The notes: generated by a model not told the origin, from the letters alone. Positions 1 through 9,270 are shown, numbered from the stretch's first letter. The stretch is 34,833 bases of DNA from an uncultured Eubacterium sp. (GCA_947385105.1 CANDJR010000003.1:1-34833); one strand, 5' to 3'. Program-made: numbers and translations.

Positions 1-467
1 ACCAAATTTTAAAAACTTTGGTAGAAAACCAGATTCAGGTACATGTATTTGGTACTAGCTGGAAAACTTGCAGATTGGTTGAGCATCCCAATTTTATATG
101 GCATAATCAAGATTTGACAACAGATGAATGCCTGTCTGTATGGCAGGAATCGAAAATAGCTCTCAATATTATGTCTGGTCATAAGAACGCTGTAACAGAA
201 CGTATCGTAAATAGTATGCTGCAGCAAGCCGCAGTATGTACGGAACGAAATGCTTATCTGGATGACCAGTTTCAAGACGGCACAGATATTATATATTATG
301 ACCTTAATCAGTTAAACAGACTGCCGAAGCGTTTATCTGCTTTGCTGGCAAATGCAGAGCAACTAAAACAAATTGCAGAAAATGGCTATCAAAAAGCATT
401 CGAGCATCATACATGGGATTGCCGCGTACAAACATTTTTAGAGCTTACTGATCAGGACGCACAATGA
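1..467 (+). CDS. CgeB-like glycosyltransferase, C-terminal part (5' end outside window)
   Basis: This is the C-terminal ~155 residues of a family-1-type (GT-B) glycosyltransferase of the CgeB/Glyco_trans_1_2 kind. The reading frame is open to the left edge, so the true start lies outside the window; the TTG at 18 is not a convincing start. It aligns with the last part of the complete paralogues at 2669 and 31204. Shared elements are VHVFGTSW (HIYGEGW and HLYGEGW in the others), IALNIMSGHKNAVTERIVNSML (IVLNIMPWFKSGVHDRVYTAML at 2669) and the closing HTWDCR segment. It probably transfers a sugar from a nucleotide donor; donor and acceptor cannot be told. The stop codon overlaps an ATG in the ATGA arrangement, which suggests coupling to the DUF4422 gene downstream. 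Confidence 0.85.
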   Translation, partial: QILKTLVENQIQVHVFGTSWKTCRLVEHPNFIWHNQDLTTDECLSVWQESKIALNIMSGHKNAVTERIVNSMLQQAAVCTERNAYLDDQFQDGTDIIYYDLNQLNRLPKRLSALLANAEQLKQIAENGYQKAFEHHTWDCRVQTFLELTDQDAQ

Positions 468-517
468 AGCAAGTAAGGAACCATAAACATATCAATCATA
501 TAAAAGGAAAACAGTAT

Positions 518-1669
518 ATGAGAGTAAAAATTTTTACAATGACACATAAAAAATTCGTACAACCAGAAGATGAGATTTACATTCCGCTGCATGTAGGACG
601 TGCATCCTCATCTGATCTAGGGTATCTGGGAGATGATACTGGTGAATCGATTTCCAGGTGGAATCAATACTATGGAGAGCTGACAGGCGTGTATTGGGTA
701 TGGAAAAATATTACCGATGCAGACGTGATTGGAATATGCCATTACAGACGATTTTTCCTAGATGAAAACAGACATTTGATGAATCAGGAACAATATGAAA
801 CGATTTTAAACGATTACGACATCATTGTTTCGAATCGTGCTTATGCAGATACAACCTATTTGGACTATTACAAAGAAGCACACCATGTAGAAGATTTACT
901 TGTGACAGGACAAGTGCTCAAAGAAAAATATCCAGACTATGCCGAGGCATTTGATGCAGCGTTAGCAGGCAAAATCTATTATTACAGTAATCTTATGGTT
1001 ACTTCACGCAAGCTGTTTGAAGACTATGCGGCATGGCTGTTTGACATCTTGTTTGAAGTAGAAAAAAGGATCGATGTATCTTCTTATGATTTATATAATC
1101 AACGTGTATTTGGATTTTTGTCAGAACAATTGTTAAAAGTGTGGATCGACAAAAATAACTATAAAGTATATGAAGGAAAAGTAGGGATTACGGCAGAAAA
1201 GGCGGAAACAGTTGAATTTAAGCTGGCTATGACACAGTTGGTAAAATTAGGCGATATTGCTCAGGCAAGGCAGATGTTTTATGATTATTTACAGCTGCGC
1301 CCAGACGTAAGATTAGGATTATCTGATATTAAAGGCGAAATACCTATCATTGAACAATTGCTGTATATTGCAGAGCAGGAACAAGAAAGAAATATTTCTG
1401 GCCTATTATCCTATTCCAATAAGCTGGAAGAATGGCTGTCCCACTTTCAGCGCTTACAGGAATGCTTTGTGCACTTTTCGAAAGGAGAAATTATACAAGA
1501 GGACATAGATTATATTTTAGAAAAAAAAGTCTCTTGGGTAATGGGAAAAATCATGCTGTTAAATGTAGATACAACATTAATTCCAGATCCTTCCACAGCA
1601 TTACAAGCTTTATATAATTTATATCAAGTAGCAGGCAAGACAGATGATTGTGCAGGGCTTATCCAATAA
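518..1669 (+). CDS. DUF4422-domain glycosyltransferase with long C-terminal helical extension
   Basis: The protein starts with a DUF4422 domain, found in capsular and exopolysaccharide glycosyltransferases. Visible signatures are THKKF near the N-terminus, PLHVGR, LGYLGDDTGE, ELTGVYWVWKN and GICHYRRFF, followed by LFDILFEVE and NQRVFGFLSEQLL. I chose the ATG at 518, with GGA 9 nt upstream and the domain starting immediately after it. An ATG at 464 overlapping the previous stop, with CAGGA 6 nt upstream, would add 18 poorly conserved residues and cannot be excluded. The domain fills about the first 230 residues. The remaining ~150 are predicted to be mostly helical, have no family I recognise, and are absent from the paralogue at 32854. 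The substrate is unknown; the context suggests glycan assembly near the flagellar locus. Confidence 0.85.
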   Translation: MRVKIFTMTHKKFVQPEDEIYIPLHVGRASSSDLGYLGDDTGESISRWNQYYGELTGVYWVWKNITDADVIGICHYRRFFLDENRHLMNQEQYETILNDYDIIVSNRAYADTTYLDYYKEAHHVEDLLVTGQVLKEKYPDYAEAFDAALAGKIYYYSNLMVTSRKLFEDYAAWLFDILFEVEKRIDVSSYDLYNQRVFGFLSEQLLKVWIDKNNYKVYEGKVGITAEKAETVEFKLAMTQLVKLGDIAQARQMFYDYLQLRPDVRLGLSDIKGEIPIIEQLLYIAEQEQERNISGLLSYSNKLEEWLSHFQRLQECFVHFSKGEIIQEDIDYILEKKVSWVMGKIMLLNVDTTLIPDPSTALQALYNLYQVAGKTDDCAGLIQ

Positions 1670-1789
1670 ATCAGTAGGAGCATATTCGCAGAAGCATATT
1701 AAAGAAACGAATTTTTATGCCGATATATAGTAATAGCAAATGCTTTAAAATAACAGAAAGGACGATCCGGAAGATCGGGTAGGTAAATC

Positions 1790-2155
1790 ATGGAAGATAC
1801 TAGAGCAGAACAAAAAGAAGCGCTGGAGACATTAGCAGAATTTAATGTGCGCTTATTAAAAAATATGAAGATAGTCCAGAAAGAATTATCAGGAGAGCGC
1901 TTAGATGATACCAACGCTTTTTTGCAGGATATCGTAAATGCTATGAATTGGGAAATTCAGGTTGTAAATGGTACAATGGAGCTTTTAAATGAAGGCGGAG
2001 AATATATTAATAAAGAAAAATTTAACGCAGTCATTGTAACACTCAGCGAAGCTATCAACACAAAAGATGATGCGAAGATAGCAGATGCCTTTCATGCAGT
2101 GATTGATCAATTTGAAAAATTAGGGGAGCGTGTCAATCAGATTGTTGCATCATAA
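1790..2155 (+). CDS. small acidic helical protein of unknown function
   Basis: This is a 121-residue acidic protein with no signal peptide or membrane segment, preceded by GGTAGG 6 nt before the ATG. It reads as an all-helical bundle, with heptad-like hydrophobic spacing in the first 40 residues (ALETLAEFNVRLLKNMKIV) and again in the last 40. I do not recognise the family. Its size and helical character resemble flagellar export chaperones or small adaptor proteins, but no diagnostic motif is visible, so this is only an impression. It is the last gene before a structured terminator-like element at 2190-2284 and may belong to the same transcript as the glycosyltransferases upstream, 120 nt away. 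Confidence 0.7.
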   Translation: MEDTRAEQKEALETLAEFNVRLLKNMKIVQKELSGERLDDTNAFLQDIVNAMNWEIQVVNGTMELLNEGGEYINKEKFNAVIVTLSEAINTKDDAKIADAFHAVIDQFEKLGERVNQIVAS

Positions 2156-2189
2156 AAAACAAGGACATCTTCCTGTAAATAAGAAACAG

Positions 2190-2284
2190 CCTGCCTGTAT
2201 TTTCGAAAGAGTTCTTTCTCTATTTTAGATAGTCTGTATCTAAAGCAAAGAAAATTTGAAAAGATACAAGGCAGGTTCTTTTTA
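2190..2284 (+). terminator. multi-branched terminator-like structure
   Basis: An outer stem pairs CCTGCCTGTAT (2190-2200) with ATACAAGGCAGG (2264-2275), with one bulged base, and is followed by TTCTTTTTA. Inside it sit two further hairpins: GAAAG/CTTTC at 2205-2218 and a perfect 8-bp TTTAGATA/TATCTAAA stem at 2224-2244. The T-rich tail directly after the outer stem supports termination of the upstream operon. The three-way-junction shape is more elaborate than a simple intrinsic terminator. Confidence 0.65.
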
Positions 2285-2668
2285 TGCACGTTTCATCTTA
2301 TAGCTATATCTCTTTTACAAAAATTGCATATCTAAAGTCTGATAAAAATCCATATAGAAAGCATAAGTAACGACTCGCACCAAACCCTATTTCATTTTAA
2401 CGGCAACTGGCATAGGTGTAATAGCTAACAATGCAGTTACTGTGCGCACAAAAGGTGTGAACAGTAACATAAGCATAGTAAGGAATAGACTGATTCAAAC
2501 AAATTACTTGAAAAAGTACATATATCTGCTATAATCGAACATAAAGAAATGAGTGGAGTATGGATAAAAATACATTATAAAACTGTACTTCAGCAGTGAT
2601 AAAAGAGTGAATAGCTGGCAGAAAATTAGCAGAATCAAAGCAGTAAGCCAGCAGGAAGAAACAGGTAT
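2285..2668 (+). other. intergenic stretch with promoter and a tiny ORF
   Basis: No convincing gene is seen. There is a reading frame without a start codon (about 2367-2530) and a 6-codon ORF (ATG at 2560, stop at 2580) preceded by GAGTGGAG just downstream of the promoter at 2508-2535. The tiny ORF could be a leader peptide or chance. Confidence 0.4.
2508..2535 (+). promoter_or_regulatory. housekeeping (SigA-type) promoter with extended -10
   Basis: TTGAAA (2508-2513) and TATAAT (2530-2535) are 16 nt apart, and TGC precedes the -10 box, giving an extended -10 element. It lies ~135 nt upstream of the first gene of the glycosyltransferase run that starts at 2669. Confidence 0.7.
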
Positions 2669-3829
2669 ATGCGAATGAAATTTATCATATTTGAATCAGA
2701 GACAGACTCATTAAATACATTTGCACACTTGCTTGCACAAGGTATCTCAAAAGCAGGATATGAAGTGCTCTTAACGAATATGCAAAATGAAGCCAAGGCT
2801 CGTGAAGATGTTTTAAGCTTTGCAAAACCAGGGTGCACAGCCGCATTATTTTTAAACCATACGGGATTGAATCTTTTAACCGAAAAGCGGGAAAGCATAT
2901 GGAACAGCCTTCAAGTCGATTGTTATGACTTTATTGTAGATCATCCCATGTATTATCATGCAGCCCTCATATTCCCAATTCGTCAGTTAACGTTTCTTTG
3001 TGTAGATCAATATCATCAGAAATTTATTCAGCGTTTTTATCCTAAGGTAAAAAGTGTATTCTTTCCACATGCTGGATTAAAGGCGGATCTCCCAATGATT
3101 CCGTTTGAAGAACGCTCTATGGATCTGATATTTACAGGCGCGTATTTAATTGATCATGATGTAGAATTCCATACCCAGGGGCTAAGCAGCGGCTTAAAAC
3201 AAATTTGGATGGAGTGCTTTCAAATGTTGAAATCACATCCGCACCTTACGTTAGAACAAACGATTGAAACCTGTTTTCAAACAAAAGGGATTCAGCTGCC
3301 AAACGATGATTTGCGCGATACAGTGCGCTTATTCCGGGATATGGACGGGATGCTGCGCAGTTATGCAAGAGCTAAAGTTGTGAAAACATTAGCAGATCAC
3401 GATGTGAAAATGCACATCTATGGAGAAGGATGGCAGTATTTAGACTGTAAACAGGAAAATCTTATCATACATGACAGAATTCCTTTTGATGATACGATAC
3501 CTTTGATGGCAGACGCCAGGATTGTATTAAATATCATGCCTTGGTTTAAATCAGGTGTACACGACCGCGTATATACAGCAATGTTAAATCAAAGTGTGTG
3601 TCTGACAGACAGCAGTGAATATATGGATCAAATACTAGAAGACGGGAAAAACGCTATTTTATTTTCACTGGATCGTCTGGATGAACTGCCGGATAAGCTG
3701 CATGATTATATGCAGCGTCCAGAATTGTTAAAAGATATTGCAATGCAAGGATTTTTTACGGTAAAGGATGCACATACTTGGCAGCACAGAGCTTTCGAAT
3801 TTATTGAACTTGTAAAAAACAGGCAGTAA
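2669..3829 (+). CDS. CgeB-like glycosyltransferase (subtype A)
   Basis: A 386-residue GT-B-fold glycosyltransferase of the CgeB/Glyco_trans_1_2 family. The N-terminal half carries a FIVDHPMYYH segment. The C-terminal half has the donor-site-like pieces HIYGEGW, ARIVLNIMPWFKSGVHDR and the acidic loop after SSEYMDQILEDGKNAILF. It closes with DAHTWQHRA, as do the paralogues at 1 and 31204. An ATG two codons on (2675) is also possible: AGGT lies 8 nt before it, while AGGAAG lies 10 nt before 2669. It is the first gene of a five-gene run (to 8391) with short gaps. Likely role: sugar transfer onto a surface or flagellar glycan (inference). No membrane segment is seen, so it should act in the cytoplasm. 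Confidence 0.85.
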   Translation: MRMKFIIFESETDSLNTFAHLLAQGISKAGYEVLLTNMQNEAKAREDVLSFAKPGCTAALFLNHTGLNLLTEKRESIWNSLQVDCYDFIVDHPMYYHAALIFPIRQLTFLCVDQYHQKFIQRFYPKVKSVFFPHAGLKADLPMIPFEERSMDLIFTGAYLIDHDVEFHTQGLSSGLKQIWMECFQMLKSHPHLTLEQTIETCFQTKGIQLPNDDLRDTVRLFRDMDGMLRSYARAKVVKTLADHDVKMHIYGEGWQYLDCKQENLIIHDRIPFDDTIPLMADARIVLNIMPWFKSGVHDRVYTAMLNQSVCLTDSSEYMDQILEDGKNAILFSLDRLDELPDKLHDYMQRPELLKDIAMQGFFTVKDAHTWQHRAFEFIELVKNRQ

Positions 3830-3862
3830 TAAAGATATTGCTTGGAAAGGAGGAGTACTAGA

Positions 3863-5065
3863 ATGAGAGTGCTTTTTTATCGTTATGGCAGCATTTGTGA
3901 ACCGTTTATACTTTCCGCTTTTGCAGAATTAGGGATAGAAGTGACACAGTGTTCGCCAGAGATGACAGATAAACATTTAATGCCAAGTAAAATTGTCCAA
4001 ATTGTGAATGAGGCTTTACTGGCAAAGCATTATGATCTGGTATTTTCGATTAACTTTTTTCCAGCAGTATCAGATGTATGCAATATATTTCATATTCCAT
4101 ATGCCGGGTGGACGGTTGATGCGCCTGTTATGGAATTGTATAGCCAATCAGTGACAAATACCTGCAATTATCTTTTTCTTTTTGATAAATGTCAGTATGA
4201 GGAAATTGCTCCTTTGAATCCAGGACACATATTTTATTTGCCGCTTGCATCTGATCCAAATTTTATGCAGGACGTCATTCAAAAAAATGATGCTCAAGTA
4301 GAAGCAGGTTTAGGAATTTCTTTTATTGGTTCATTGTATACCGAAAAATGCGCATTTGATAAGTTAGACCATCCTCCGTTGTATTTGCAGGGTTTTTTAG
4401 ACGGACTCATAGATGTACAGCAAAAAATTAATGGTACGGATATGATCAAAGAATTGTTAACACAGCCAATGATAGATTTGTTTAAAGCGCATATGCCAAA
4501 TTTTTATGCGCCGCTTGATGCGCCGTATCTTACGGATGCTGCTATTATCTCACAGTATTATATCGGAAATAAAATATCTTCTTTAGAGCGCGTACGGATT
4601 ATGAAACGGTTGTCATCTGCTTTTTCGCTTGATATCTATACAGGCAGTGATACAACGGATATCCCAGGTATTCATAATCGGGGACTGGCAAAGACCTTAT
4701 CGGAAATGCCGCTTATCTTTCATAAAAGCGCCATTAACTTAAACATTACATCAAAACCAATCCGTTCTGGAATTCCTTTGCGGATTTGGGATATCTTAGC
4801 ATGCAGAGGATTTGTTCTTACAAACTTTCAGTTAGAGATTCCAGACTATTTTACGATTGGAGAATCTATTGCAGTGTATGAAAATGAAGAAGATTTGATG
4901 GAACAATGCAGATATTATCTTGCACACCAAACACGAGCAAAAGAAATTGCGGAAAATGGATTTCTGCTGGTATCTAAGCATCATACGTATCGCCATCGTA
5001 TGGAGCAGCTTTTACAAACAGTTTTAAAAGCAAGACAGCAGAGCCATAGAAAGGAAGTGTTATGA
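3863..5065 (+). CDS. CgeB-like glycosyltransferase with DUF3880-type N-terminus (subtype B)
   Basis: A 400-residue glycosyltransferase whose C-terminal half carries the signature NLNITSKPIRSGIPLRIWDI followed by GFVLTNFQ, shared with the genes at 6128 and 20943. The N-terminal half has the DUF3880-like pieces VFSINFFPAVSDVC, WTVDAPV and NYLFLFDK. The start is set at 3863 because AAAGGAGG ends 9 nt upstream; a TTG at 3842 in the same frame would place the Shine-Dalgarno inside the gene. It begins 33 nt after the previous stop, and its own stop overlaps the start of the next gene (ATGA at 5062). The sugar and acceptor are unknown. Confidence 0.85.
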   Translation: MRVLFYRYGSICEPFILSAFAELGIEVTQCSPEMTDKHLMPSKIVQIVNEALLAKHYDLVFSINFFPAVSDVCNIFHIPYAGWTVDAPVMELYSQSVTNTCNYLFLFDKCQYEEIAPLNPGHIFYLPLASDPNFMQDVIQKNDAQVEAGLGISFIGSLYTEKCAFDKLDHPPLYLQGFLDGLIDVQQKINGTDMIKELLTQPMIDLFKAHMPNFYAPLDAPYLTDAAIISQYYIGNKISSLERVRIMKRLSSAFSLDIYTGSDTTDIPGIHNRGLAKTLSEMPLIFHKSAINLNITSKPIRSGIPLRIWDILACRGFVLTNFQLEIPDYFTIGESIAVYENEEDLMEQCRYYLAHQTRAKEIAENGFLLVSKHHTYRHRMEQLLQTVLKARQQSHRKEVL

Positions 5066-6114
5066 AAAAAATAAGTGTAATCATTCCCTGTTATAATGCA
5101 GCAGCTTATATACAGCAATGTATACTTTCAATTGTAAATCAGACAATCGGTGTTGAAAGCTTGGAAATTATTGCGGTCAATGATGCTTCGACCGATGAGA
5201 CATTAGATTGTTTGCTTGCTTTTGAGAAACAGTATCCGCAATCGATCATGGTTGTAAACTGTGAACAAAATGGAAAGCAAGGCACTGCACGCAACATTGG
5301 ATTAAATTATGCTAGTGCGGAATATGTCAGTTTTGTAGATGCGGACGATTGGCTGGAACTGTCTGCTTATGAAAAAATGTACCGAAAGGCAGTTAAGTTT
5401 CATTGTGATGCAGTCGCTGCAGGATACAAAACAGAGAAAACACGCGATGCTTCAAAAATGGGCCGCAATGGAACTAAGGATCAGTATTATATTGTAGAAA
5501 ATGATAATGACAGGGGCGCATTTGTAGGCATTCCATTTGGTATAGGCTTTGCTGGAAACTTATACCGAAAATCCATGCTCATTGAGAATGAAATTTATTT
5601 CCCACAAGGATATTACTATGAAGATGATTATTGGTATGTCCTATCTATGCATTATATCAACAGTGCATATATCATTGGGGAAGATTTTTATCATTATTAT
5701 CAGCATACAGATTCTACGATTCATAAACGTAATTCTGCGCACCAGCTTGATCGCGCATATGTCGAGGAATTGAAATTGCAGGAATTGATAAAGCGAGGTA
5801 TCTTCCAAAGATTTCCGACTTTATACGAACATGAATTTATCCGCAGGTATTATATGGATATGTTATATGTCTTATTTATGCAGTTTGACAATTGTGATTA
5901 TCAGATTGTACGGGCTCTGCATGACAATGCATACAAACTATTCCCGAACTATCGGCAAAATCCTTTTGTGATCCGTATTTTAAATGGAAAAGGCGGCTCG
6001 TATATGAAAGAAGTATATGAGGCCTTGGATAAAGAAATGACGCCTGCGCTGATAGATTACTTAAAACAAATGTGCGAGGCAGACACCGGGGATTGGCAGA
6101 AGATTAGAATTTAG
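5062..6114 (+). CDS. GT2 family glycosyltransferase
   Basis: A 350-residue inverting GT-A glycosyltransferase. The N-terminal domain shows SVIIPCYNAA, the nucleotide-binding NDAST (D41) and the metal-binding DADD (D93-D96) after RNIGLNYASAEYVSF. YYYEDDYWYV in the middle probably supplies the acceptor-side acidic residues. The start codon overlaps the upstream stop in an ATGA junction, with GGAAG 6 nt before it, so translation is probably coupled. No transmembrane segment is seen. In this operon it likely extends the glycan that the CgeB-like enzymes also act on (inference). Confidence 0.9.
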   Translation: MKKISVIIPCYNAAAYIQQCILSIVNQTIGVESLEIIAVNDASTDETLDCLLAFEKQYPQSIMVVNCEQNGKQGTARNIGLNYASAEYVSFVDADDWLELSAYEKMYRKAVKFHCDAVAAGYKTEKTRDASKMGRNGTKDQYYIVENDNDRGAFVGIPFGIGFAGNLYRKSMLIENEIYFPQGYYYEDDYWYVLSMHYINSAYIIGEDFYHYYQHTDSTIHKRNSAHQLDRAYVEELKLQELIKRGIFQRFPTLYEHEFIRRYYMDMLYVLFMQFDNCDYQIVRALHDNAYKLFPNYRQNPFVIRILNGKGGSYMKEVYEALDKEMTPALIDYLKQMCEADTGDWQKIRI

Positions 6115-6127
6115 GAAGGAGATTCGC

Positions 6128-7309
6128 ATGAATATTATTTTTTTGGACTGGCCTTGTTTTTGTAAGGAAGACTCTGTGTCCGCTTTCAAAGCGCTTGGAC
6201 ATCAGATCTATTTTTTTTCACATCCAGAATATGATGCAAGAAAATCTCCGGCCTTTGATGCGGCCTTTGACGAATTTTGCAGCAAAAAGCACTATGATAT
6301 GGTATTTTCATACAACTTCTATCCGCTCGTATCAGAAGGATGCAAACGTAACCAGCTAAAATATATCTCTATTGTATATGACGCTCCCCATGTTTCCCTT
6401 TATTCTTACACAATTGTATATCCATGTAACTATGTTTTTTTGTTTGATCAGGCTCAATACGAAGAATTGTCAGGCATGGGGATTACAACGGTACATTATC
6501 TGCCGTTAGCCGGCAATGCGGATCGTATCAAGACGCTTCTTGCCCGCCCGCATTCGCCAAATCGCTATACATCAGATATTTCTTTTGTAGGTTCTCTTTA
6601 TAATGAAGACCATAACCTGTTCGATCGCTTAACTGGGCTAAGCGATTATACAAAAGGCTATTTAGAGGCAATTATGGAGGCACAGCTGCAAATTTATGGA
6701 TACTATTTTATCGAGGAAATACTGCCGAAAAAGGTGCTTGCAGAGATGAAAGCATCCGTACCATACCATGCCGGATTTACAGGCATTCAGACGGATGAAT
6801 ATATTTATGGAAATTATTTTATTGGCAGAAAGCTTACAGAAATGGATCGTATTCGTACATTAACCTCAGTAGCAGAGCAGCATCCACTTCGCCTTTATAC
6901 GTTAAATCAAGCGTTTTCTGCGCCTGGAATAGAAAACATGGGTACCGTAGATTATGACTATGAAATGCCGTATGTATTTCATTATAGTAAAATCAATTTA
7001 AATATTACATTAAAGAGTATTAAATCGGGTATTCCGCTGCGTGCAATTGATATTATGAGTGCGGGTGGTTTCTTGCTTACAAATTTCCAGTCAGATTTGC
7101 TGCAGCATTTTACGCCGGAAGAAGATTTTGTCTATTATGATGATTTGCAGGATTTGAATGAAAAAATCCAATATTACCTTACACATGAAAAGGAACGCAG
7201 ACAAATTGCCAAAAACGGACAGGAAAAAATACGGCGTTACCATAGTTTTGAACAGCATTTCAGTGAGATTTTACAGCTCGCATTTCCTGAGTTTAAAGAT
7301 TTACAGTAA
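6128..7309 (+). CDS. CgeB-like glycosyltransferase with DUF3880-type N-terminus (subtype B)
   Basis: A 393-residue paralogue of the genes at 3863 and 20943. Shared pieces are MVFSYNFYPLVSEGC, SIVYDAPHVSLYS, NYVFLFDQ, the block ISFVGSLYNEDHN, and NLNITLKSIKSGIPLRAIDI with GGFLLTNFQ. It starts 13 nt after the GT2 gene with GGAAGGAG just upstream of the ATG, so it belongs to the same operon. The IKSGIPLR segment is likely part of the donor pocket, by analogy with Glyco_trans_1_2 proteins; the specific sugar cannot be told. The 122 nt after its stop are strikingly A-rich and hold no gene. Confidence 0.85.
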   Translation: MNIIFLDWPCFCKEDSVSAFKALGHQIYFFSHPEYDARKSPAFDAAFDEFCSKKHYDMVFSYNFYPLVSEGCKRNQLKYISIVYDAPHVSLYSYTIVYPCNYVFLFDQAQYEELSGMGITTVHYLPLAGNADRIKTLLARPHSPNRYTSDISFVGSLYNEDHNLFDRLTGLSDYTKGYLEAIMEAQLQIYGYYFIEEILPKKVLAEMKASVPYHAGFTGIQTDEYIYGNYFIGRKLTEMDRIRTLTSVAEQHPLRLYTLNQAFSAPGIENMGTVDYDYEMPYVFHYSKINLNITLKSIKSGIPLRAIDIMSAGGFLLTNFQSDLLQHFTPEEDFVYYDDLQDLNEKIQYYLTHEKERRQIAKNGQEKIRRYHSFEQHFSEILQLAFPEFKDLQ

Positions 7310-7431
7310 GAGAAGAAAAGTAAAGTAAAGAGACGTATAGCGAACAAATAAAAAGCGAATAAACAGAAAATAAACAAACAACAGGAAAAAATAGAGAAAG
7401 ATGAGAAAAGCATGAGAAAGGAAAATTTAAT

Positions 7432-8391
7432 ATGACTACGAAAGTTTCCGTGATTGTACCTGTATACAATGCAGAACAAACGCTTGCTGCGTGTCTTAGC
7501 AACCTCGTACATCAGACCTTGCAGGAAATGGAATTGATTTTAGTAAATGATGCCTCCACAGACAGCAGCATGGATATTTTACTTGACTGTGAACGCCAGT
7601 TTTCGGATAAGGTGATTGTTGTTAATCTGGATCAAAATTCAGGGCCAGGAGGAGCTAGAAATGCCGGACTGGCATATGCTTCAGGCGCTTATATTGGCTT
7701 TGTAGACAGTGATGATATTGCAGATATCCATATGTATGAAAAATTGTATTCATTGGCTGTACAGGGCGATTACGATATGGTAGACGGTGCATATTATAAT
7801 GGAAATACAGATACTCTGATTTTGCAGACGGCTGATCATTGTACAGGAATCTTAGATGAAACAAAACGTTCTGAATTAATTGCAGGAGGCGGATATTTAT
7901 GGAGCCGTATTTTTCGCAAAGATTTATTTGATGATTTGCAGTTTAGGGAACATACAGTGTTGGAAGATATGGAAACACTCATGCTGCTTTTTATGCGGAC
8001 AAAAAAACTAGGTACAACAAAAGATGTTGTCTACCAATATAATGCATCAAAAGCTTCGGCGTCTAAGCTATCTGATCCTGTACGCTATCAAAAAGCAATT
8101 ATGGATGCAATGCATGCGGTTGCATCCAGTTTAATCCCTATGCAGCAGTATCCGGGAATACAGACAGCAGTAGAATATTCACTGTTACATTTATACTTAT
8201 GTGGTGTTGTGAATGCAATCCATCCTGGCAATGCGCTAAAAAAATCAATCAAGAATTATTACATCAGTGAATTGCGAAATATCCGTTTTCAAACGGTCCA
8301 GTTATCCTATGACCAAAATCCATATGTTAAGCAGAAATTTTCAAAAGATGATTTAGAGATTTTGAAAAAGGCGGATGCGTCAATCATATAA
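7432..8391 (+). CDS. GT2 family glycosyltransferase
   Basis: A 319-residue GT-A glycosyltransferase, last gene of the plus-strand island. It shows VSVIVPVYNAEQ, NDAST (D40), GGARNAGLAYA and the metal-binding DSDD (D92-D95), then VLEDMETLML as the likely catalytic-base region. It is related to the GT2 gene at 5062 but shorter. AAAGG lies upstream of the ATG. The stop is followed within a few bases by a strong terminator that separates it from the convergent flagellin gene. Its position next to flagellin makes a flagellin-modifying role plausible but unproven. Confidence 0.9.
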   Translation: MTTKVSVIVPVYNAEQTLAACLSNLVHQTLQEMELILVNDASTDSSMDILLDCERQFSDKVIVVNLDQNSGPGGARNAGLAYASGAYIGFVDSDDIADIHMYEKLYSLAVQGDYDMVDGAYYNGNTDTLILQTADHCTGILDETKRSELIAGGGYLWSRIFRKDLFDDLQFREHTVLEDMETLMLLFMRTKKLGTTKDVVYQYNASKASASKLSDPVRYQKAIMDAMHAVASSLIPMQQYPGIQTAVEYSLLHLYLCGVVNAIHPGNALKKSIKNYYISELRNIRFQTVQLSYDQNPYVKQKFSKDDLEILKKADASII

Positions 8392-8422
8392 AAAAAGAAC
8401 TGCTGGAAAGCAGTTCTTTTTT
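8391..8422. terminator. bidirectional intrinsic terminator
   Basis: GAACTGCT and AGCAGTTC form an 8-bp perfect stem with loop GGAA, flanked by an A-run on the left and a T-run on the right. It can therefore terminate the GT2 gene on the plus strand and flagellin on the minus strand. Confidence 0.9.
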
Positions 8423-8450
8423 ATTATGGTAAGTATTCTCTTATACTCAA

Positions 8451-9263
8451 TTACTGAATTAAGGACAATACACCCTGATTTGACTGGTTAGCCTGAGCAA
8501 GCATTGACTGACCTGCCTGAGCAAGAATGTTGTTCTTGCTGTACTCAACCATTTCTTCAGCCATATCAGTATCACGCAGACGAGATTCAGCTGCCTGAGT
8601 ATTTTCAGAAATGTTATCCAAGTTAGCAATTGTATGCTCTAATCTGTTCTGTAATGCACCAAGAGTAGAACGCATCTCAGATACAGAGTTGATAGCTTTC
8701 TGAATAGCATCCATTGCAGAACCAGCTGCAGAGTAAGATGAAACTTTCAAACCAGAAACACCTAATGTAGAAGCGTTCATATTTGTGATGGAGATAGAAA
8801 TATACTGGCCAGAAAGAGAACCAACCTGTAATTTCTTACCTGTGAAAGTACCATCTAACAAGTTCATTGTATTGAACTGTGTTGTAGAACGAATTCTATC
8901 GATTTCAGATGTTAACTGATCAATTTCTGACTGAATAGCATCTCTATCAAGTGTAGTATTTGTATCATTAGCAGCCTGAGTAGCTAATTCATTCATACGC
9001 TGTAAGATAGAATGAGTTTCATTTAACGCACCTTCAGCTACCTGAATTAAAGATACACCGTCCTGAGCATTTGTAGAAGCTTTGTTCAAGCCTCTGATCT
9101 GGCTTCTCATCTTTTCAGAAATTGTTAAACCTGCTGCGTCGTCGCCTGCACGGTTAATTCTGTAACCAGAAGATAATTTCTCTGCTGATTTAGCCTGCAA
9201 ATCAGTTGTGATACCTAACTGACGATTGGAATTCATTGCTGTAAGATTGTGTTGTACTACCAT
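8451..9263 (-). CDS. fliC: flagellin
   Basis: Flagellin, the filament subunit exported by the flagellar type III system. The 270-residue protein has the conserved N-terminal D0/D1 region (QHNLTAMNSNRQ; LSSGYRINRAGDDAAGL; ILQRMNELATQAAND at about 86-100) and the conserved C-terminal region (SRLRDTDMAEEM, NNILAQAGQSMLAQANQ). The middle domain is nearly absent, leaving only ~40 variable residues rich in Ser and Thr, so this is a short flagellin. The start is at 9263 because AAGGAGG precedes it; an upstream in-frame ATG at 9305 lies inside the leader hairpin. A SigD promoter and a structured leader with CsrA-like sites lie upstream. The Ser/Thr residues of the middle domain are candidate glycosylation sites (inference). 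Confidence 0.97.
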   Translation of the reverse strand: MVVQHNLTAMNSNRQLGITTDLQAKSAEKLSSGYRINRAGDDAAGLTISEKMRSQIRGLNKASTNAQDGVSLIQVAEGALNETHSILQRMNELATQAANDTNTTLDRDAIQSEIDQLTSEIDRIRSTTQFNTMNLLDGTFTGKKLQVGSLSGQYISISITNMNASTLGVSGLKVSSYSAAGSAMDAIQKAINSVSEMRSTLGALQNRLEHTIANLDNISENTQAAESRLRDTDMAEEMVEYSKNNILAQAGQSMLAQANQSNQGVLSLIQ

Positions 9264-9270
9264 AATTATT

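Noticed and set aside
2367-2530. Small gene in the gap before 2669
   Set aside because: The frame has no start codon or ribosome site, and the composition is unremarkable.
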